Source: Flagellimonas sp947499585
GTDB taxonomy: Bacteria > Bacteroidota > Bacteroidia > Flavobacteriales > Flavobacteriaceae
NCBI RefSeq assembly: GCF_044596045.1
Contig: NZ_CP138995.1
Span: 2,666,001 to 2,730,000 of the forward strand
Direction of reading: 5' to 3'
Length of the DNA stretch: 64,000 nucleotides
Part shown: piece by piece, positions 25,696 to 34,278 of the stretch
How the letters are laid out: each line of letters starts with the position of its first letter
Numbering within the stretch: the first letter of the stretch is position 1
Program-made: the position numbers and the translations under genes
Notes under the pieces: generated by a model
What the model was told of the DNA's origin: nothing
What the model saw: only the letters and a program-made list of their open reading frames with translations
Databases searched by the model: none

Positions 25696-27924
25696 TCAAC
25701 CTATAATTTCCTTACTCGGTACTTTTAAAAGTTCTGGTGTTTTGGTGAATGGCTGTTTATAGAGTCTATTGCCGGTAGCCGCCTTGAACGCATTTGCTAC
25801 AGCACCGCCTGCCGGAGGTAAAGTTGGCTCGCCCAATCCAGTAGGAGAAAACTCATTTTTAATAAAGTGTGTTTCTACCAATGGTGCCTCCTTCATTCTA
25901 ATCATTCGGTACTTATCAAAATTACTGGCAGTTGGTCTTCCATTTTCAAATTGCAATTCGCCATACATGGAATGTCCTACACCGTCAATGACCCCACCTT
26001 CAATTTGGTTTAGGGCTCCCATAGGGTTGACCACGATTCCACAGTCCACAACACAGGTTATTTTCTTTACTACTGGCTCTCCATTTTCAACTTCAACATC
26101 TGCAACTTCAGCTACATGGGTATTATGACAGTAATAACTAACAAATCCCTGATGTATATTCTTTGGTTTGGTTCCCCATCCAGATTTCTCAACGGCAACT
26201 TTAATCACCTCTTTCATGCGGTCCGGTGAATACTGAATTCGCTCATCCTCTTCTGGTTTGACTTTGTCAAGCAGGTCCAATCTCATTTGAATTTTATCCG
26301 CTTCCATGAGCTCAGCGAGTTCATCAAAGAAACTCTGCTCAGCATAGGCCAAGAAATTGGTATATGGCGCTCTCCAAGCACCAGTGGTAATGTTACTTTT
26401 ATAATTAGCAGTATCCACTTGATAATTTTCTATGGCTCCTGCTGGAAAGAAATTAGGAATCAATCCATACATATTGTCATTTATGGCTGCTTCTTTTAAA
26501 TGGTAAGCTGTTATTTTCCCATCCTTTACTCCTGCTTTGATCCTGTATTTGATGGCCATTCTATAAATACCATCTTCCATATCATCTTCTCGAGAATAAA
26601 CCACTTTGACGGGCTTTTTGATGACGCTGGAAATTTCTGCAGCTTCAAGTACAAAATCCCCATACAATCTTCTACCAAAACCACCACCCATTCTGGTCAT
26701 TTCCAAGTAAATGTCACTTTCTTCCCGTCCAAACATTTTGGCTACAAGGCCCGCTTTCCATGCTGGAGTTTGAATTGGACCTGCCAAGTGCACTCTCTCT
26801 TCAGTAACATTGGCAAAGAAATTCATAGGTTCCATACAATTATGAGGCAAAAAAGGAGACTCATAAGTACGTTCCAAAATCTCATCGGCTTCAGCAAAAG
26901 CCTTTTTTATGTTACCATCTGAACGTTCCATTTTAAAGGTACTTCCATCTAATAAATCTGTAAGTATTTTATCATGCTCTTCAGTACTTTCCATGGAAGT
27001 GTCCTCTTCCCATTCCGCCTTTATAGCTTCTTTTGCTTTCATCGCCTGCCATGTAGACTCAGCAACAACCACAACCTTATCACTTGAAGATATTTTACTT
27101 GAAAAACTAGGGTCTTCCGCAAGCAGTCCCCTAACTTTTTCACCAATTTTTATAACATTCAACACACCCGGCATTGCTTTTGCCGCTGTATCATCATAGG
27201 AAACCAATTTGTGACCAAACGCTGGTGGACGTACCACAGCAGCATAGACCATTCCGTCAACTTTATAGTCCAATCCAAATAAAGGTTTGCCCGTAGCAAT
27301 CTTATGGATATCCACATTGGGAGCATCCTTGCCAATAATTTTATAATCTTTTGGTTCTTTTAATGCCACATCTTCCGGAACTTCCAACATGGATGCATCT
27401 TTTACCACATCTCCAAAGCCCAAGGTTTCACCTGCAGCATTGGTAATAATACCGTCGCTAACTGTGCATTCTGAAGCGTCTACTCCCCAACGAGCTGCCG
27501 CGGCATTGATCAACATTTGTTTTGCCGTAGCACCAGTTTGTCTAAGGGCATCCCATCCATGACGAATGGATTGACTGCCTCCTGCTACTTGTCTAGTATA
27601 GTTTTCAGTATCTAGGATACCTTGTTCTACATAGACATCTTTCCATGCCACATCAAGCTCTTCAGCAATAATCATTGGCATGGAGGTTTTTACCCCTTGA
27701 CCTATTTCTGGATTAGGAGAAAAAATGGTCACTGCCCCATTGTCTGCAATTTTGATAAAAGCGTTGAAGTCATTGTAATTTAACTGGGAAAGATCTATTG
27801 GTGGTGCGGCCTTTGGCTTGCACGCCTGGAATAAGTTGAAACCAATCAGCATACCGCCTCCTGCGAGCGACGAAGTTCGCATAAAAGCTCTTCTACTGAA
27901 TGTTAATGCTGTATTTGTTGACAT
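25696..27924 (-). CDS. Molybdenum hydroxylase large subunit (IorB / aldehyde-oxidase-like), exported
   Basis: The molybdopterin-binding subunit of a xanthine-dehydrogenase-family enzyme that hydroxylates an aldehyde or N-heterocycle. The N-terminus has a twin-arginine motif (FSRRAFMR at 9-16) and a cysteine at 35 in a lipobox-like LFQAC, so export and lipidation are likely. The cofactor-binding motif GGGFGRRLYGDF and the C-terminal PTGLGEPTLPPAGG, whose Glu is the catalytic base, are present. At 742 residues it fits the isoquinoline 1-oxidoreductase beta-subunit type. The substrate is unknown. Confidence 0.93.
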   Translation of the reverse strand: MSTNTALTFSRRAFMRTSSLAGGGMLIGFNLFQACKPKAAPPIDLSQLNYNDFNAFIKIADNGAVTIFSPNPEIGQGVKTSMPMIIAEELDVAWKDVYVEQGILDTENYTRQVAGGSQSIRHGWDALRQTGATAKQMLINAAAARWGVDASECTVSDGIITNAAGETLGFGDVVKDASMLEVPEDVALKEPKDYKIIGKDAPNVDIHKIATGKPLFGLDYKVDGMVYAAVVRPPAFGHKLVSYDDTAAKAMPGVLNVIKIGEKVRGLLAEDPSFSSKISSSDKVVVVAESTWQAMKAKEAIKAEWEEDTSMESTEEHDKILTDLLDGSTFKMERSDGNIKKAFAEADEILERTYESPFLPHNCMEPMNFFANVTEERVHLAGPIQTPAWKAGLVAKMFGREESDIYLEMTRMGGGFGRRLYGDFVLEAAEISSVIKKPVKVVYSREDDMEDGIYRMAIKYRIKAGVKDGKITAYHLKEAAINDNMYGLIPNFFPAGAIENYQVDTANYKSNITTGAWRAPYTNFLAYAEQSFFDELAELMEADKIQMRLDLLDKVKPEEDERIQYSPDRMKEVIKVAVEKSGWGTKPKNIHQGFVSYYCHNTHVAEVADVEVENGEPVVKKITCVVDCGIVVNPMGALNQIEGGVIDGVGHSMYGELQFENGRPTASNFDKYRMIRMKEAPLVETHFIKNEFSPTGLGEPTLPPAGGAVANAFKAATGNRLYKQPFTKTPELLKVPSKEIIG

Positions 27925-27959
27925 TTTTGTTGTTTTTGATGTAAAAAGTTGGCGTTAAA

Positions 27960-28421
27960 TTAATCCATGTTTTCAGCTGCAATCATTACAGCTTTTCGGA
28001 TTCTGGAGTAGGATGCACATCTGCAAATGTTTCCATGCATTGCATTTTTAACGTCATCCTCTGAAGGATTGGGATTGCTTTCTAAAAAAGCTGAAGCCGT
28101 CATAATTTGTCCAGCCTGGCAATAACCGCATTGTGGAACATCTACTTCTTTCCACGCTTCTTGTATTGGGTGAGTTCCGTCTTCAGATAATCCTTCTATA
28201 GTGGTAATAGCTTTACCGTCTAGTTGGGCCAATGTCATGGAACAACTTCTCATAGCTGTACCATCTACATGAATGGTGCATGCACCACATTGTCCAATTC
28301 CACATCCATACTTGGTGCCGACCAAATCTAAATGATCTCTTAGCACCCATAAAACTGGAGTGTCCTCAGAAACATCTACTGTTTTGGATTCTCCATTGAC
28401 TTTAATTTGATACGTTGGCAT
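27960..28421 (-). CDS. [2Fe-2S] subunit of the molybdenum hydroxylase (IorA-like)
   Basis: A 153-residue electron-transfer subunit. The plant-type cluster is bound by Cys40, Cys45, Cys48 and Cys60 in GCGIGQCGACTIHVDG, and the second cluster by Cys98, Cys101, Cys133 and Cys135 in CGYCQAGQ and GNICRCASY. The Met at 28421 was chosen because MPTYQIKVNG is the standard N-terminus; the 27 upstream residues look like leader. It has no signal peptide, so it probably travels through the Tat pathway with the large subunit. No FAD or cytochrome subunit is encoded nearby. Confidence 0.93.
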   Translation of the reverse strand: MPTYQIKVNGESKTVDVSEDTPVLWVLRDHLDLVGTKYGCGIGQCGACTIHVDGTAMRSCSMTLAQLDGKAITTIEGLSEDGTHPIQEAWKEVDVPQCGYCQAGQIMTASAFLESNPNPSEDDVKNAMHGNICRCASYSRIRKAVMIAAENMD

Positions 28422-28603
28422 AGTTTCTTGAATTGATTGAATTTCAATTAGATTTCTTGTTGAAGTTACCAAAATTTGGTTTGATTGGTTTTTTTTTAAC
28501 AAGACAAGACTTTTTTTAACTTTTCTTTAAATCTATTGTTGGTTTGTAAGGTAATTTTCAAACAAAATGAGCGTTTTGCAAACAGAACCTCAACTATTAT
28601 AAA

Positions 28604-29692
28604 ATGAAAAATGTATTGCAATACCTCCTTATTTCAATTTTTACCTTCGCTCTTTTCTCATGTGGAAATGCGGATGATGACGTGAATTTTGATATCAATC
28701 AAGGCGAATTAGGACAAGGGAAAGACCCGGACAATTGCCTCGGTTTTGAAGATAACGAATTACTGTTGTCCATTCAGGAGCAGTTTACGACATTGCCTGG
28801 TAAAGTTTCCATTCTGTTCAAAGTTTCTGATCTTCAAGGAAACCCCATTTCTGGTTTAACAGCAAACCAATTTACCATATATGAGCAAGGTAGAAATGAT
28901 GATTGTTTTAACACCATTTCATCCTCAGAGTCTCAAGCCAGAATTTCTTCAAACTCCCAAGTTTTTAGCAATAACACTTTATTGATTCTGGATTTGAGCA
29001 ATAGTGTGTTAGAAAGCAGTCTAGAAGAACTAAAGACAGCTTCAACGAGTTTTGTTACCAATGTGATTCCATCACCTGAAACAGACTCTTTTAAAATGGC
29101 GATTTATTGGTTCGATGGAGAAAATGAATTACACCTTCTTAACCCATTAACATCTTCTGCAACAGAACTTACTGCTGCCATTGATGGTATTACAGCTGAC
29201 ATTAGCAATGATCCTTCAACTGACTTGTATGGTGCAGTTATTAAATCAACGAACATTGCAGAAGATCTAATTCAAGAAAACAATCAGGCTTCGGTAATAG
29301 GTGCTGCTTCTATTGTTTTATTTACCGATGGTACAGACCAAGCATCCCGTTTTACAGAAGAAGCTGCTCTAAAAGCTGTCAATGATGCAAATCGTAATAT
29401 TTCCTTTTTCACCATTGGTCTTGGTGCTGAAATTGATACCGATGTGTTAACCGAAATTGGAAAAACAGCTAGCGTTTTTGCTGGAAACAAAGAAGAGTTG
29501 GAAACCACATTTACACAGATTTCCCAGCGTGTTTCTGAACAGGCAAATAGTTTTTACCTGTTTGAATATTGTACTCCTAAACGGGATGGCAGTGGAAACA
29601 ACAACTTGGTGATCCAATTAAGTAACGGAGGTCTTCAAGGAGCTGTACAAACAAAGTTCAGCGCTGATGGGTTTACAGGAGGATGCGAATAA
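28604..29692 (+). CDS. VWA domain lipoprotein
   Basis: A 362-residue lipoprotein (lipobox FALFSC, Cys20). A short beta domain (about 65-105) comes first. A von Willebrand A domain follows with the metal-ion site DLSNS at 130-134 and the later LFTDGTDQASR. The family binds proteins or matrix through a bound Mg2+ ion. The role in this organism is unknown. The gene diverges from the molybdenum operon. Confidence 0.85.
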   Translation: MKNVLQYLLISIFTFALFSCGNADDDVNFDINQGELGQGKDPDNCLGFEDNELLLSIQEQFTTLPGKVSILFKVSDLQGNPISGLTANQFTIYEQGRNDDCFNTISSSESQARISSNSQVFSNNTLLILDLSNSVLESSLEELKTASTSFVTNVIPSPETDSFKMAIYWFDGENELHLLNPLTSSATELTAAIDGITADISNDPSTDLYGAVIKSTNIAEDLIQENNQASVIGAASIVLFTDGTDQASRFTEEAALKAVNDANRNISFFTIGLGAEIDTDVLTEIGKTASVFAGNKEELETTFTQISQRVSEQANSFYLFEYCTPKRDGSGNNNLVIQLSNGGLQGAVQTKFSADGFTGGCE

Positions 29693-29789
29693 TCTTCTCA
29701 TAAACAACCATTTGAAACACTATAACAAAATCGTTTGTATGTGTCTTTTATAAAGTATTATCTTGGCACAAAACGAAAATACCTTTGTT

Positions 29790-30743
29790 ATGATTTCTAC
29801 TAAAAAATTTCACTTCATCTTCATTTTCACCTTTGTTGTTCTTTGCTCTTTCAATGTAAACAGTCAAGAAGCAAATCCTTTGGAAGGTAGATGGGATATT
29901 GAGATGGAATTTGAAGGAAAGACAGTTCCTTCCTGGTTAGAAATTAGACATTCAGGGCATGCTACCCTGGTTGGTCGCTTTGTTTTTGCTTTTGGAAGCG
30001 CAAGGCCTGTTGCAGAAATAAAAACTCAAAATAATACATTCAGTTTTAGTATTCCACGCCAATGGGAACCCGAAGGAGAAGACATGAGGTTTGAAGGGAC
30101 TTTGGAGGGTAATACTTTAAAGGGAACAATGCAATATACCAATAGAACCACATGGAATTGGAAAGGGGTTAAATCTCCAAAACTGGATCACAACGAAAAC
30201 CCGGAATGGGATAAGCCCTTAGTTCTTTTTAATGGCAAGGATTTATCTGGTTGGAATACGGATGGTTATAGTCAGTGGGTGGTTAAGGATGGGATATTGA
30301 CCAGTCCTAAATCTGGAGTAAATCTGATTAGTGATGAAAAATTCATGGATTTTAAATTACATACGGAGTTTCGATACCCAGAAGGCAGTAATAGCGGTAT
30401 CTATCTTCGTGGGCGTTATGAAGTCCAAATAGCGGATAATATAGGTCTTGAGCCTTCTGACATTTATTTTGGAGGTATCTACGGATTTTTAGAACCCAAT
30501 GAAAATGCAGCTAAAGCTGCAAATGAATGGCAAACTTATGATATTACCCTTATCGGAAGAAGAGTCACCATTGTAGCTAATGGTAAAACGATAATCAACG
30601 ACCAAACTATACCAGGAATTACAGGAGGAGCTTTGGACAGCAGAGAATGGCAACCTGGTTCTTTCATGATTCAAGGAGATCATGGCCCGGTTGAATTTAA
30701 AAGCTTTGTGGTGACACCAATTAAATTGCCTTCTTACGAATAG
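29790..30743 (+). CDS. DUF1080 (3-keto-disaccharide hydrolase-like) exported protein
   Basis: A 317-residue protein with an N-terminal signal peptide (ending near NVNSQ) and a C-terminal DUF1080 domain (about 145-315) starting KPLVLFNGKDLSGWNTDG. DUF1080 proteins have a concanavalin-like fold; some hydrolyse 3-keto-glycosides. The first 140 residues form an added beta domain (EGRWDIEMEFEGK). The start was moved to the ATG at 29790, because the earlier TTG lies before the signal peptide. It converges on a second DUF1080 gene. Confidence 0.87.
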   Translation: MISTKKFHFIFIFTFVVLCSFNVNSQEANPLEGRWDIEMEFEGKTVPSWLEIRHSGHATLVGRFVFAFGSARPVAEIKTQNNTFSFSIPRQWEPEGEDMRFEGTLEGNTLKGTMQYTNRTTWNWKGVKSPKLDHNENPEWDKPLVLFNGKDLSGWNTDGYSQWVVKDGILTSPKSGVNLISDEKFMDFKLHTEFRYPEGSNSGIYLRGRYEVQIADNIGLEPSDIYFGGIYGFLEPNENAAKAANEWQTYDITLIGRRVTIVANGKTIINDQTIPGITGGALDSREWQPGSFMIQGDHGPVEFKSFVVTPIKLPSYE

Positions 30744-30757
30744 ATTTCTATTGAATT

Positions 30758-31360
30758 TTAGTTGATACGTTTAAGCTGGATATTACGCCACCTTACCTTG
30801 ATTCCTCCCCCATCATGAATTTGCAGTGCAATGGCACCTTCTCCCTTGCCTATTTTTTCATCAGTAAGTTTAACCATTTCTACACCGTTTAACCACGTTG
30901 TAATATTTGGTCCAACCGCTAGAATTTTCATGGTATTCCACTCCCCCATTTTTAATGCCTTATCTTTTTCAAGTTCTGGTTTTATTAACCAACCACGACC
31001 ATAAGACTCATAGATGCCCCCAGAACTATGTTCTGGGGGGGCAACTTCTACTTGCCATCCTGTTACCTTGGTTCCTTCAAAAGTTGATCTAATAAAAACA
31101 CCACTATTGCCATTGTTTTCTTGTTTAAACTCAACAGTGAGTTCAAAGTTTTTATAAAAATCTTTGGTGCTTAAATACCCGTAATCGGCATCAGGGCCAC
31201 TCTCGCAAACGAGTTCCCCATTTTCAACATACCATTTTTCAGTACCATGATTGACCCAACCTTCCAGGTCCTCCCCATTAAACAAATTGATTGTGGTTTC
31301 TTGTGCATTGCCTGCCTGAAATAGCAATACGATTAAAAGTGTAAAAAGACTGTTTTTCAT
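30758..31360 (-). CDS. DUF1080 (3-keto-disaccharide hydrolase-like) exported protein, short form
   Basis: A 200-residue DUF1080 protein with a signal peptide ending QAGNAQ and then directly the domain, TINLFNGEDLEGWVNHG. It lacks the extra N-terminal domain of its convergent neighbour. The start was set at the Met at 31360 because the signal peptide begins there; 29 upstream residues are unlikely to be translated. Two such genes tail to tail suggest related substrates. Confidence 0.86.
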   Translation of the reverse strand: MKNSLFTLLIVLLFQAGNAQETTINLFNGEDLEGWVNHGTEKWYVENGELVCESGPDADYGYLSTKDFYKNFELTVEFKQENNGNSGVFIRSTFEGTKVTGWQVEVAPPEHSSGGIYESYGRGWLIKPELEKDKALKMGEWNTMKILAVGPNITTWLNGVEMVKLTDEKIGKGEGAIALQIHDGGGIKVRWRNIQLKRIN

Positions 31361-31508
31361 GTTCAAAAAATGCTTGATTAGATATTCAAGGTACTGATTC
31401 TTTGAACTTATTAGTAGGGTTTTTAGACCAATAGTTGTTTTAAACATATAGACAACAACTAATTACATCCCAATAAACTATTCAAAAGTTTAACTCAAAA
31501 AAAATGCT

Positions 31509-31676
31509 ATGGATGTAGTAAAAGAAATTATTAAAAACAGTGCTATAGGTCCTCTTTCCAATTGGTATAAAGGCTTGGTACTTTCCTTGTTCTCCTCAAT
31601 TGTAGGTGTATTATTGATTATGCTGGTACTATTATTGAAATATGGTCCAGAGATTAATATTCAATATGGGTACTAA
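31509..31676 (+). CDS. 55-residue single-pass membrane protein
   Basis: This ORF lies in the 312-base gap between two minus-strand genes. It reads MDVVKEIIKNSAIGPLSNWY, then a clear transmembrane helix (about residues 22-44, GLVLSLFSSIVGVLLIMLVLL) and a short polar tail ending NIQYGY. A strong hydrophobic helix flanked by charges is a good sign of a real gene. The stop overlaps the stop of the convergent M14 peptidase by 4 bases. No family is recognised. Confidence 0.55.
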   Translation: MDVVKEIIKNSAIGPLSNWYKGLVLSLFSSIVGVLLIMLVLLLKYGPEINIQYGY

Positions 31677-33139
31677 CGGTAAATCAAACCATTCCCAAAG
31701 TTTTGTGTTTCTATGGGTTTTGATAAATCTATCAAGAAACCATTAATAACAGCATGGGTCAATTCTCCTCCTTTTTCTAAAAAGAAAGTCGGGTTTACAC
31801 CGGGTTGAAGTTTGAAATCCTGTATTTTATAAGATTCCGATACAAAATGGCCGGGCAATTCTGTATAAGGAATGGGTGATAAAAAGTCAGATTTAAAATA
31901 CCCATACCCAGATTTGAAAGGGCTATTTTCAGCATTCCATGTATTTCTGGTATTGGTATTTATCGCTCTGGGATAAAGTTTTGCGGGCACTATTTTGTAT
32001 CCTGTTGCATCAAATGTTTCATAGCCATAAAACGTGGATAGATCGCCCTGATCAACAACAATACTTTTATAATAAAAAGATTCATGCTTTTCATCGTCTA
32101 CTTCTTGGCGGTGTATGCCCAAGTCCAATATGTATTCCTTTCCTAAAAGCTCGTAAGTCACATGTTCCAGTTTTAAATCGAAGAGTTTACGATCATTATG
32201 GGGTATTTTTTCGTAATCCTCAATTGGAATATCTTGATAGCTATTTTTTGCTATGGTATATAGCGCAGAAAGGATGGAAACATAGTTTAGCTTTCGTATT
32301 TCCTGCTTTTCTGTATCATTGGCATATCCACCAGATTCAATTAAAATAAGGCTTGTCCCCCATTTAGCAATATTATCTCCAAAAGCCCGAGGTTCAAAAT
32401 CATCATTGTATCTCCCTACCTGTCCTGGAGCATATTTCTGAATGATATTGTTCATATAGACAATGACCTTCATTGCATTTGAGCGCACATCATTAATATC
32501 CTTTTCATAATTAAAAGCGGTCGCCAAATAGGAAATGGTAGCAGGTTTATTGGTTAATTCAGCATTGTAATAGGTGCTTTGATCATGAAGATTAAAACCA
32601 AACTTTGCATCTAAACTATCACGAAGTCTTTTTAATGTTCTCCCTTCCGGTGACTGCAATCTTAAAGCATCTCTGTTGATATCAATTCCTAAAGCATTTC
32701 TTCTTTGATATACCTCTGCCCCATCCGGATTGAGCATCGGCAAAAAATGAAGTTTGAGTTTTGAAAGAATTTCATCTTTTTCCTCCTTAAAAACTGGTGC
32801 ATCTAAAAAGTTGAGAATATCAAAAATGGCCTGAGTGGCGGTTGGTTCATCTCCATGCATTTGGGACCACAAAAAAATGTTGGTTTCCCCAGACCCAATG
32901 CTAATCAAGCTTAAATCTCGGCCTTCTATGGATTTCCCAACTTTTTGTACTTCAAATTTAGGATTTGCCTCAAACCTTTCAATTAATGGCTGTATCTGTT
33001 GATGTTTTATTCTCCTTTTATCCAAAGAGGGTTCTTTAAACTCCTCATAGGTCTCATATAATCTAGATGTTATGGTTTCTTGGGAATACGTTGTTAAACT
33101 AAAACACCCTATAAGGAATAATACTATTTTTTTCTGCAT
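31673..33139 (-). CDS. M14 family zinc carboxypeptidase, exported
   Basis: A 488-residue peptidase with a signal peptide (ending TYSQ). The zinc ligands His95 and Glu98 are in MHGDEPTA, NPDG is at 137-140, NRDA begins at residue 155, and the third ligand His185 is in NLHDQST. It could trim peptides from proteins or from peptidoglycan stem peptides. It is the last gene of a minus-strand operon after an amidase and a 3D-domain lipoprotein, which favours a role in the cell wall. Confidence 0.88.
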   Translation of the reverse strand: MQKKIVLFLIGCFSLTTYSQETITSRLYETYEEFKEPSLDKRRIKHQQIQPLIERFEANPKFEVQKVGKSIEGRDLSLISIGSGETNIFLWSQMHGDEPTATQAIFDILNFLDAPVFKEEKDEILSKLKLHFLPMLNPDGAEVYQRRNALGIDINRDALRLQSPEGRTLKRLRDSLDAKFGFNLHDQSTYYNAELTNKPATISYLATAFNYEKDINDVRSNAMKVIVYMNNIIQKYAPGQVGRYNDDFEPRAFGDNIAKWGTSLILIESGGYANDTEKQEIRKLNYVSILSALYTIAKNSYQDIPIEDYEKIPHNDRKLFDLKLEHVTYELLGKEYILDLGIHRQEVDDEKHESFYYKSIVVDQGDLSTFYGYETFDATGYKIVPAKLYPRAINTNTRNTWNAENSPFKSGYGYFKSDFLSPIPYTELPGHFVSESYKIQDFKLQPGVNPTFFLEKGGELTHAVINGFLIDLSKPIETQNFGNGLIYR

Positions 33140-33143
33140 GCTC

Positions 33144-33803
33144 TTATTTTGATGGAACAGGTTTAAAATTAAATCTTTTTGTCGCTTTTCGCACTTTTTT
33201 CATGAAATCCATTCCTGGATCAGTCTTTTCGGTTCGGTATCCATCATCTACTTCCAGCCATAATGGATGTCCTTCAAACTGGGTATATTCTTGATGCCCA
33301 ATTACATACTCAATATTATATTTCGTTGCCAAATGTTCTACCAAGAAAATATTGGCTTTTAATTGTTTTCTGGTCAGCGGTGTTTCCTTGGTTCCTCCAA
33401 CGTTTTCAACGCCTATTGCACAATGATTTAACCCAATTACATGTCTGGCCATTGTGGTTTCTGGCATTAACCGATAAATGGTGCCGTCTTGGTCCACTAG
33501 AAAATGGGAAGAAACATTCAAACCACTCACACTTTCAATATCTGGCCTCCAATTTGGCAAGGTTGATTTTTCAAAAGCTTCAAAAGATTTTTTAAGGGTT
33601 GGAATGGCCGTCCAATGTAATACGACTATTTTGGGAACAATCTCCGCAGTTTCTTGTTCTAAGTTATATCGTTGTGATAGATATTCCTTTGTTAGTACAA
33701 TACGTTCTTCATCAAACACAATGGGTCTGTCTACAATCGTCTTTTGAACATTACATGACCATATTACACTTATTATAAATACAATTAATCCAATTCTTCT
33801 CAC
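33144..33803 (-). CDS. N-acetylmuramoyl-L-alanine amidase (amidase_2), lipoprotein
   Basis: Cleaves the bond between N-acetylmuramic acid and L-alanine in peptidoglycan. Residues 10-17 contain VIWSC (Cys17), a likely lipobox. Likely zinc-site residues are His63 in VLHWTA, His170 in VIGHQEY and Asp195 in TEKTDPG, following the T7-lysozyme-type layout. GVENVG is the usual active-site strand. At 219 residues it is normal length. It lies 4 bases upstream of the M14 gene. Confidence 0.88.
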   Translation of the reverse strand: MRRIGLIVFIISVIWSCNVQKTIVDRPIVFDEERIVLTKEYLSQRYNLEQETAEIVPKIVVLHWTAIPTLKKSFEAFEKSTLPNWRPDIESVSGLNVSSHFLVDQDGTIYRLMPETTMARHVIGLNHCAIGVENVGGTKETPLTRKQLKANIFLVEHLATKYNIEYVIGHQEYTQFEGHPLWLEVDDGYRTEKTDPGMDFMKKVRKATKRFNFKPVPSK

Positions 33804-33809
33804 GTATGT

Positions 33810-34232
33810 CTATTTAGATGATGTAATAGTATCAATAGGAATGGCATAGCAAATACTTAGTTTTCGTTTTCCCCATTCCCTTGCTTTTTTAATATCCTTC
33901 CCCATATAAATATCGATTCTGTTTTTCCACCTTCTATTCATTTTATCCTTCACATAAAAGGTGTCCGGAAAAGTATCGATCATTACCATAGTGTTGTGCC
34001 TTAACCCTTGATATAACAAATCTCTAGATACCGCAATACAGTTCATTCCAGGTCTTAGGGTATCTCCCCATGCTGCAATATCTGGATTGGTACTCGTGGT
34101 TTGCCATGCCACCGAATTGTAAGCAGAAGCAGTAACTTCAATAGTCTTCCAATCCCAATTACTTTTCTTAATGGGTTCAGATTTCTCTTTACAAGCAGTT
34201 AGCATCAACAAACAAAGGATTAACTTCTTCAA
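33810..34232 (-). CDS. 3D (three-Asp) domain lipoprotein
   Basis: A 140-residue lipoprotein (lipobox MLTAC, Cys14). The C-terminal 3D domain, named after its three conserved Asp residues, is seen in IDTFPDTFYVKDKMNRRWKNR and IDIYM, the form typical of MltA-like double-psi barrels and of Bacillus-type cell-wall lytic proteins. The function as a lytic transglycosylase is not shown by this domain alone. It starts a three-gene cell-wall operon. Confidence 0.87.
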   Translation of the reverse strand: MKKLILCLLMLTACKEKSEPIKKSNWDWKTIEVTASAYNSVAWQTTSTNPDIAAWGDTLRPGMNCIAVSRDLLYQGLRHNTMVMIDTFPDTFYVKDKMNRRWKNRIDIYMGKDIKKAREWGKRKLSICYAIPIDTITSSK

Positions 34233-34278
34233 TAAATTTTATTAGGGTTGGCATTTAAAGATATAAAATCTACCTGCA

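Noticed and set aside
26500..26922. 140-codon plus-strand frame opposite the molybdenum hydroxylase
   Set aside because: It lies fully inside the well-supported large-subunit gene on the other strand and has no recognisable domain.
31939..32349. 136-codon plus-strand frame opposite the M14 peptidase
   Set aside because: It is antisense to a gene with intact zinc motifs, and its composition is rich in Tyr, His and Trp like typical shadow frames.
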